Shown here piece after piece: positions 57,340 through 64,000 of a DNA stretch of 64,000 bases. This DNA comes from Tribonema minus. Taxonomy: Eukaryota > Sar > Xanthophyceae > Tribonematales > Tribonemataceae. How positions within the stretch are numbered: the first letter of the stretch is position 1; every line of letters begins with the position of its first letter. The position numbers and the translations under genes are program-made. The notes under the pieces are model-generated. The model was not told where the DNA came from, ran no database searches, and saw nothing but the letters and a program-made list of their open reading frames with translations. The DNA lies in NCBI GenBank assembly GCA_017506865.1, contig JAFCMP010000152.1:1-64000 (forward strand). Reading direction: 5' to 3'.

Positions 57340-57900
57340 TTTCCGTGATGGGAGCTGTGCACTTCACAGGCTGCTCTTCGCCATTGTCGCCCTGGCAGTT
57401 CACATCTCTCATCTCGTCCACCCCTCCAACGCCTCCGCGGTGCAGGAGCACGGCTACGTACTGCGGCAGTACCCACACACCAGTGGCTAAGTCAAGAGTG
57501 CCGTGGCAGCATTTCAGGCTGGGATCAACGCGACGGAGGAACAGCGTGCCATTGGGGCACCTATACCGTTGTATATGGTCCTCCATCGCATTGACACCAG
57601 GGCCTGAAATGTCTAGACGGCACTTTCGATTTGGGCACTTGATGTGCGGGTACTGCTTCAGTACGTAATCGTGCTCCTGCACCGCTGTTTATGTTCCTCC
57701 ATCGCGTTGACCCCAGGGCCGGCAATGTCGACACAGCACTCTTGGTTCAGGCACCTGGTGTGTGGGTACTGCTCGTCACCGGCCTGTAGGGACAGCCATG
57801 AATGGTCGTAAGGCGCACCTTCAGCGATGGCCCATGCAATCATCTCTACGTCTCCTCTGCAAGCCGCGTTTTGGACACGCTCGCGTCCCACTCACAATCA
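57340..57900 (-). pseudogene. Ankyrin/zinc-finger protein remnant with duplicated finger
   Basis: On the minus strand, 57891-57790 encodes an ankyrin-like helix pair (VQNAACRGDVEMIAWAIAEG). A finger-like segment follows (CLNQECCVDIAGPGVNAMEE, then HKQRC). A second version of the finger (CPNRKCRLDISGPGVNAMED, then HIQRYRC) follows at about 57640-57560 in another frame. So this is a broken or mis-framed tandem duplicate. A stretch coding QEHGYVLRQYPHT also occurs on the plus strand at 57444-57482, inverted relative to the minus copy at 57682. No intact reading frame spans the region. Confidence 0.5.
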
Positions 57901-59396
57901 GATGCCCACTGCAAGCTATAGCTATGGACCCCCCCCCCCTCTGGCAGTGCTGCCAGACGTAGCACGTCCCATCACGCATGGACACCCCTGCTCTCTGGCA
58001 TGGCGCAACGTCTCTAGACAGGTGATTTCTCTACAAAATCTCGTTGGGCAGGCGGGACTGCGCCCTGCAAAGCCCAACATTCATGCAAGACGTCAGCACC
58101 AGCGGAACTCACCACTGCCCGGATTGGGCCATGATGAGCTACACTACCAAATTCAATGCGAGTCACCATATGTAATAACAAGCAGGTGGCCATCTTTGCG
58201 GAATTTTAAAGCTGCAGCAGCTCAGCAACTGTGTGGCGAATGGTCGCTGACGAGCGAATTCAGCATTTTCTGGTTGCCGAGGCCTCCTAGAGAAGATGTT
58301 GACCGCATGCACGTGTGTGCACGTTGCTGCTGCAGCAGCTGCTATGTGACATGCTCGTTGCTAGGGTTTGAAAGGGGTTCCCCTGCCGCATGAGAAATCG
58401 CAACAAGGTGACAACCCCCCCCACAAAAGTCAAAACGTTCTTCGCAGCATACCACACGGAAAAGTATGCGCAGCATTGCACGGTTCATCACTGTGACATT
58501 GTACATGGGGTACACGATGAGCGGCATGGTCGACAAATCTATGATGACTGCACACCATCGCTGCATCAATTTCGTATTGCATACAAAGCCACCGCGCCAA
58601 TGTACAGATGCTGCGCAGGCGGGCCGCCAGAAATGAAATTTCCGGTGTGATGTTATTGAACAGCGCATCCAGAAATGGCAATGTGACAATCGAAACCTGA
58701 ATCTGGATGTTACATTCATGTGAACATGGTGCGTCGCGCAATCAACATGATCCTGGGAAATGCGCGCGCGCTGAGTGGATGCCGTAACACCATTCCACAA
58801 CGGTGCACGACCGCGCTGCCTTGACCGCGCGCAGCACTCATTACTGGAGAGTCCGTCGGGTACATGGCGCCTGTGCATCGTATCAGCCCGGAGCGTGCCC
58901 GAATTCCTAATGTTATGTGCCCTTAGGTCGTGTGCCCTTAGGTCACAAATTGCCCCGCAAGCTGGCAACAAACATCGTATGCCGCTGCACTACTCTGCTT
59001 GTGTACAAGCACACGCCGTGCACCCTACAGCCGATTTCACTAACTGCAGCGCAGCACGCGCTAATGAAAACTTCAAGTTGAAGCGCTCTTGTCTGAACCT
59101 CTTTCCCTACAGTACACATGTCCAACAGCAACGACAACAACTTCTCATTTCGGCTTCTCCAACCCTCGTCCCCTACCCGTTACGGCGCCTGCCCCGACTT
59201 GACGTCCCGCCACACAGCTTGCCATAGCATGCCCGGCAGCTGTATCAGACCCCGCACTGCCGCAGCGACTGCTCACCCCCACAGCTGAACCAGCCATTAC
59301 TACTCACGTGATCGCTCGGCCAGAGTCAGCTGTTCTGACGCACCCCAACCGCGCACCGCGAAAACCACACCAGCCGCCGCAACTGAAACCGGTCGC

Positions 59397-60165
59397 TCAG
59401 GCGGAGCCTGCGCTGCCCGCGGCGGCAGCGGCGGCGGCGGCGGCGCGCTCTCGCAGCAGCAGCGCCGCGGCCCTGTCGCCTACCATCATGGCCATGGCCT
59501 GCGTGTTGGCGGACGGGAGCGCCGGCGCCGCGGAGGCGTCGGCGACGCGCAGCGCGCGCGCGCCGCGCACGCGCAGCTCCGCGTCCAGCGCCGCGCCCAT
59601 TGCGCACGACGCCGCCGCATGCCACTGCGTCACGCTCCACTCCACAATGTACCTGTCAAGGTCGGCGTCGCTCGCCGCCGCGTCGCCGTACGCCGGGCCC
59701 GGCAGGATCTCGGCGCCGAAGATGTCATCGGCGGCGCCGGCGGCAGCGGCGGTCTTGGCGGCGGCGGCGGCGGCGGTGGCGCGCACGGCGCGCAGCGCGC
59801 CGCGCAGCGCCGCGCGGTCCTCCTCGGCGCTGAGGTACCGTGGGTCGAAGACGGGGAGGTCGGCGGGGTCCGCGCTGCGGAGCCTCACCGCGCCGCGGCT
59901 GCGCGGCGTCTCGAGCGTCAGGTACATGCTCGCGACGGGCATCGCGGCGTCGCGCAGCGACGGCACCAGCGCCAGCACGGCGCGCATCTTGAGGCGCTCC
60001 AGCGCGACGCGCGCCGCCGCCGCGCGCCCCGCGCCCGCGCGGCTGTTCGGCCCCACCAGCGGCACCAGGAAGGCCTGCGCGGACGCCGCGCCGCGCCCGT
60101 TGGCCAGCGTCAGCTGGAAGCAGATCGGCGGGTTGCCGTCGCCGCTGCTCTCGGCGCCGTCGCTG

Positions 60166-60208
<43 letters not shown>

Positions 60209-61134
60209 TGCCATCGCCGCTGCTGCCATCGCCGCCGCTATCGCCGATGTCCTTGACGAGCTCGCCTGTCGCCGGCGCCACCCTGAAGTCCACCATGCCC
60301 TCGAATATGTGCCCGCCGGGGGCAAGCTCGTGCGGCGCGAGCGCACGCGTCAGCTCGCGCGCCACCGGCACCATGGGGTGATCCTGCAGTCCCGCGCCGA
60401 CGCCGGGGGCGTCAACTTCAACGTTGATGTCGTGGGTCTCGAGGTGCGCGCGCGGGCCGATGCCGCTGAGCATCAGCAGCTGCGGCGTGTACAGCGCGCC
60501 GCAGCACAGGATCACCTGAGGACCGCGAGCAGATCGAGCAGTACATTGGGTTTAGTCGAGTGTGGAGTGGCAGCAGCGCAGGAGCAGATCGAGGGGTACA
60601 TTGGGGTTTCGTCAAGTGTGTGGCAGCAGCTGCTCGAGCATCAGCCATTGCAGCGCGCCAAGTCGCAAGCAGATCGAGCTATACATTGGGTTTTGTCAAG
60701 TGCCTTGCAGCAGCGGAGGAGCACATCAAGCAATATTATGTAGTACACTGGGTTTTGTCAAGTGTGTAGCAGCAGCACAAGGAGCACAAGCCTTTCGTAG
60801 AATCGCAGCAGCAGCCACGACTTAGCGAACAACTTGTGCATATCCACTTTTGTCGCAGCACAGGGAATGCGGCATCAAGGCGTGTACGGCATACGACGCT
60901 GTGCAGCATCATGGCATGCATGGCATATGAAAAACCACATCACTGGCATGCACGGCATGCGAGCAACAAACGGGCACAAACTTCGAGCATACGTATAGCT
61001 TTTTATGCTCACCTCCGCCGCCGGGTTCGACAGCCGCAGGCGGACGCGGCGTCCGCTCCTGAGCGCTGCTGCACGTGTCGCCGCCGCGTCATCCGCGACG
61101 ACCGCCTCCACGCCGACAGCACGCGGCGCGCTGC

Positions 61135-61165
<31 letters not shown>

Positions 61166-61183
61166 GCCGCCACTGCCGCCGTC

Positions 61184-61228
<45 letters not shown>

Positions 61229-63303
61229 GCCGTCGAGCAGCACGCGCGTCGCGATGTGGCGGTCGAGGATGGTGAGGTTGCTGCGGCCGACGAGCGGCGC
61301 CATGAAGGCCTGCCACGCGGAGACGCGGCGGCCGGCGTGGATGGAGAAGTGCATGTCGGCGCGCACGCCGTCGCGCACCCAGCCGACGGCATCCTCGCGC
61401 TGCGGCGCGGGGGCAAGGTCGAGCCCTGCGCTCATGGCGGACGCGAGCGCTTTGCCGGTGACGCCCGCCTGCGCGGAGAGTCACCACAGGCAGTGAGTTC
61501 AACTGTGACTTCGACGTGGTGTTGGTGATGATGGCGGTGAATATACGGAGAGCGATCTTAGGAGAAGCGTTGAAGCATGGCGGCGGCGAGGGCCTTGCCG
61601 GTGACGCCCGCCGGCGCGGAGAGTCACAGCGGGTGATCGGCAGTGACTTCAACTGGGACTTCAACGTGGTATGAGTGATGATTACGGTGATGACTTATGC
61701 AGCCTAGAGGGTGCCTTTGGAGATGTGTCGAAGCAGGAAGATCAAGCGCAGGCGCGACAGCGCTCACTCAGATGAGTTGACATCAAAAACGAGAACACGT
61801 GGGGACGCGTTGAAGCCCTAGTCCAAGCACAGGCACTCAAGCAAGTGTTGAAGTTAGAAGTGAGCGATGTCGAGACGCGCTGCAGCTTCAACTTCAAGTG
61901 CGTCGATACCAGCGCCCGCAGCTCGTCAGAGGCGAGCAACCCACTGGAGCAGAAGACAACGCGCTGCTGATACTTCAAGTTGAAGTGCACAGGGCAGCAG
62001 CAGCGCGCTAGCGCTAGCGCTCACCGGTATAAGCGCTGGCTGCAGCACCGCCTCCACCGCCGCGAACCCCTCCTCGACAAAGTCGAGGCTCCAGGGCCAC
62101 GCGGCGTAGTCGCTGCGGCGGCCGCGGATGTAGATGCACGCGTTGATGAGCGTGCTGCCGCCGCCGCCGCGCCCCACGAATGTGAGCGAGCGACGCCCCG
62201 CAAGTTGAGGTTGCGGCGCCGAGAAGTGGGGGTCGCAGAGGGGCCACCCCCTCTGCAGGTTGCTGAGAAAGCTGGCGGGGGCCTGGATGCCGGGGTCCCT
62301 GCATGCGGTGGCAGTTGAGGATGAAGGAGCGTCATCATGTGGAGTTGAAGTTGAAGCTGCGGCTGAGGCGGCGCGCGCAATGCGTTGTGCGTCGCCGGCG
62401 CCGGAAGAGACTGGAGTCGCGTGCACGGCAGCTTGTGAGTGCAGCACCTCAACAAGCGGTAGGCGCTGATTGTGGTGTTAAACCAACGCATCGCGGTAAC
62501 GAAGCCTGCGTCACCAGCAGATGCGTCTTCGTCTTCAACATTGTTAAAGAAGACTCGTACTTGCACTCCGTCTCCCCCTCCCTCTTTCTGAACAGGCAAG
62601 TGGAGTGCATTTGCGCCCTCTCTCTTCATGACCAGAATCACCGGAGGTAGGCAGTCTATTGCACTAAGCTGACTCAAGCCTTTGCTTACTTGCCGTCCTT
62701 GCGCATATTTACTGATCCATAGCTTCAAGTTGGCCAACCACTGTAGTTGATGGTGCTCAGGCAGCTGCATGATGGCCAACTCACTACTTCAACAAAGTCC
62801 TTGGAGTTTGACAAAGGTGAGCGCAAAGGGGGTACACTTCCGCCCTGTTGATACCTGACACATTCACTGATGCTTGCGGGTCTTGCAGCTTGAGTGTCAG
62901 ATGATAGACGTGGCGGTGCGAAACATGAACTCGCAATCCTGCGATAGCTTTACAAGGGTGACATTAGCGCAACCTCACGCACTGAAGCTTGGCTGAAGAC
63001 ATGCGGCAAATGGCCGAGCTGTGGCGGATGATAGAGGCCCCGCAAGCATAGCAAAATGTACAGACAGTTGATCGCAGACCCACACTAGCGCAGGTACTCT
63101 TGGCAGTATTTTGAGACACTGCAAGGAAACCAGGAGCACCTGAATGCATCGATGCTGCCATCGGTGAGCAGGACGACTTTCGCCCCCTGCCGCACCAGGC
63201 GAGAAACGAATGCGCAGCCAGCGGCCCCAGAGCCGACGACAAGATACTCGCAGTCCAGCACGATGTCCTCAATGTCAGGCGCGGATGCTTCGGTGGCCGG
63301 CAT
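59397..63303 (-). CDS. GMC-family FAD-dependent oxidoreductase
   Basis: Exons (minus): 63303-63140, 62298-62025, 61468-61013 and 60515-59397, phases closed, 670 aa. The N-terminal FAD-binding fold reads EYLVVGSGAAGCAFVSRL (GxGxxG at 24-29). GMC signatures follow: PGIQAPASFLSNLQ, then GGGGSTLINACIYIRGRRSDY (first signature), and GALYTPQLLMLSGIGPRAHL (second). The C-terminal catalytic part has WHAAASCAMG with His597 and PSANTQAMAMMVGDRAA with Asn635, the usual His/Asn pair. Members oxidise alcohols or, in algae, decarboxylate fatty acids in light (FAP). I cannot choose between these. Two long Gly runs (61170-61225 and 60170-60215, plus strand) insert into the substrate-side domain. The frame is open upstream to ATG 63447, so a longer N-terminus is possible; 63303 places the Rossmann fold at the usual distance. 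Confidence 0.88.
60515..60790 (-). repeat. Tandem units beside GMC exon 4 acceptor
   Basis: About four copies of a 60-75 bp unit (GCAGATCGAG ... TACATTGGGTTT ... TCAAGTGTGT, plus-strand view) lie directly upstream of the exon 4 acceptor in intron 3. The unit is mostly intronic, without clear exon sequence. Confidence 0.75.
61440..61680 (-). repeat. Junction array at the GMC exon 3 acceptor
   Basis: The exon 3 start (coding AGVTGKALA) plus about 90 bp of intron, real at 61440-61545, recurs at about 61570-61680. The copy has GCCTTGCCGGTGACGCCCGC and the same GTGACTTCAACTGKGACTTC intron block. Two copies. Confidence 0.82.
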
Positions 63304-64000
63304 CTCTGATAGCTTGGCTGTTGTCAAAGGTGTTCTTGTATGCTGCAAAACAGCAAGAGAAAGACAACACAGTGCATAATGGCGAGTCAGTAAATGGCCA
63401 CTGTGACCTGTTTCACGTTCATGCAGACTGTGAGGCCGGGCAAGCATCTACTGCACGGCGGAGTCACCTCACCTGCGCGTTAGAGGCTTCACTTGCTTGC
63501 TGTGAGCTGATCAAACTGCGATGCGCAGACATGCGGACTATTTCTTTGGCCGGGGGGGAAGCCGGCCTTAGTCTAGTTTAGTCCATTTATTCTTGATGAA
63601 AATATCCTCCCTCCCACTTGTAAAGCTGGCTAGGACGGCGGGCGTTCGCTTGCGTGTGCTAGTGAACCAGGCTGATAACCTCCGGTCAACTCAAGCGCGC
63701 CTGCACAATTTATCACAGTGCATTTGTCAAAGTTATGGTATACTGTGCCGTGTGGGGTATGTTGTTTTGTGTGTGGTGTGCCAGTGAAGTAGGCACCCAT
63801 GCGTGTATGGCATGTAGGTGTGCAGCGAATCAGGCACAGATAACCTCCGGTCAAGTCAAGCGTGTGTACGGTTGGTATATGTGGCAGGTCATGTATGCAG
63901 GTTGAGTGGAACTATCCTGTGCGATCTGTGCGACAGCCGCTGACAAATGCGCCATCCGGCATCTGCTGCTCGACCGAATGGTGCTCATTTTCAAGGCAGA
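63304..64000. other. Upstream region of the GMC gene
   Basis: This contains the GMC 5' region. The open frame extends to 63447. A segment containing GATAACCTCCGGTCAACTCA occurs at about 63673 and again at 63840, a tandem pair about 167 bp apart. No other gene seen. Confidence 0.5.

Larger units (their letters stand above)
55871..59396. other. Gene-poor region between convergent PI synthase and GMC genes
   Basis: It contains a poly-G run (55926-55940), the third MAQQ unit (56886), and the zinc-finger/ankyrin remnants at about 57340-57900. No complete gene is recognised. Open frames at 57827-58393 (+) and 58342-58971 (-) match nothing known to me. Confidence 0.45.

Noticed and set aside
59619-60743. 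374-codon plus-strand open frame opposite GMC exon 4
   Set aside because: It is the antisense shadow of a very GC-rich exon. Its translation is Ala/Arg/Gly low complexity, while the minus strand has clear GMC motifs.
59397-63303. Firm naming of the GMC enzyme as fatty acid photodecarboxylase
   Set aside because: Family signatures are clear, but I could not verify FAP-specific active-site residues or a plastid transit peptide.

Overview
This is nuclear DNA of a GC-rich, intron-rich eukaryote. It carries eight split genes with GT-AG introns (one uses a GC donor), very high GC at third codon positions, and many short interstitial (TTAGGG)n/(CCCTAA)n tracts. One gene resembles the flagellar radial spoke protein RSP7, so the organism probably makes a motile flagellate stage. 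A CRT-like transporter and the TTAGGG-type repeat fit an algal protist (stramenopile or haptophyte are candidates). The sequence alone does not settle the lineage.

Layout: 35-2721 (-) is a gag-like fossil of a probable LTR-type retroelement, cut by the window edge. 4486-10092 (+) is a PPP-family Ser/Thr phosphatase with a long acidic/Gly-rich tail. 10093-14598 is gene-poor with two inverted-repeat pairs. 14599-27079 (-) is an LMBR1/LIMR-type multispan membrane protein in 10 exons. 27485-29359 (+) is EIPR1/TSSC1, a WD40 protein of the EARP/GARP trafficking system. 30065-31855 (+) is mitochondrial ribosomal protein mS35. 32371-42484 (+) is a CRT-like transporter in 7 exons. 43969-52896 (-) is an RSP7-like protein (RIIa domain plus four canonical EF-hands) in 8 exons. 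53091-55870 (+) is phosphatidylinositol synthase in 4 exons. 59397-63303 (-) is a GMC flavin oxidoreductase in 4 exons. I worked out every exon boundary by hand from splice sites, reading phase and family similarity. The phases close in all eight genes; the phosphatase needs either one short internal intron or an indel to do so.

The genes do not form one pathway. Two pairs are head-to-head with short shared upstream regions: LIMR/EIPR1 (405 bp) and RSP7/PI synthase (194 bp). Three pairs are tail-to-tail (phosphatase/LIMR, CRT/RSP7, PI synthase/GMC). EIPR1, mS35 and CRT follow one another on the plus strand.

The most striking feature is a recurrent structure I call a junction array. At about twenty exon-intron borders, in six of the eight genes plainly and in GMC by one two-copy repeat, the intron holds several degenerate direct copies of that same border. 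Each copy carries roughly 30-90 bp of exon edge, the splice site, and the neighbouring intron sequence, with unit lengths of about 60-200 bp. Copies of EF-hand, transmembrane and catalytic-domain edges therefore lie as non-exonic echoes inside the introns. This suggests that introns here grow, and perhaps arise, by tandem duplication of splice junctions, leaving decoy or alternative splice sites. Telomere-like tracts appear inside some copies and not others, which suggests insertion during break repair.
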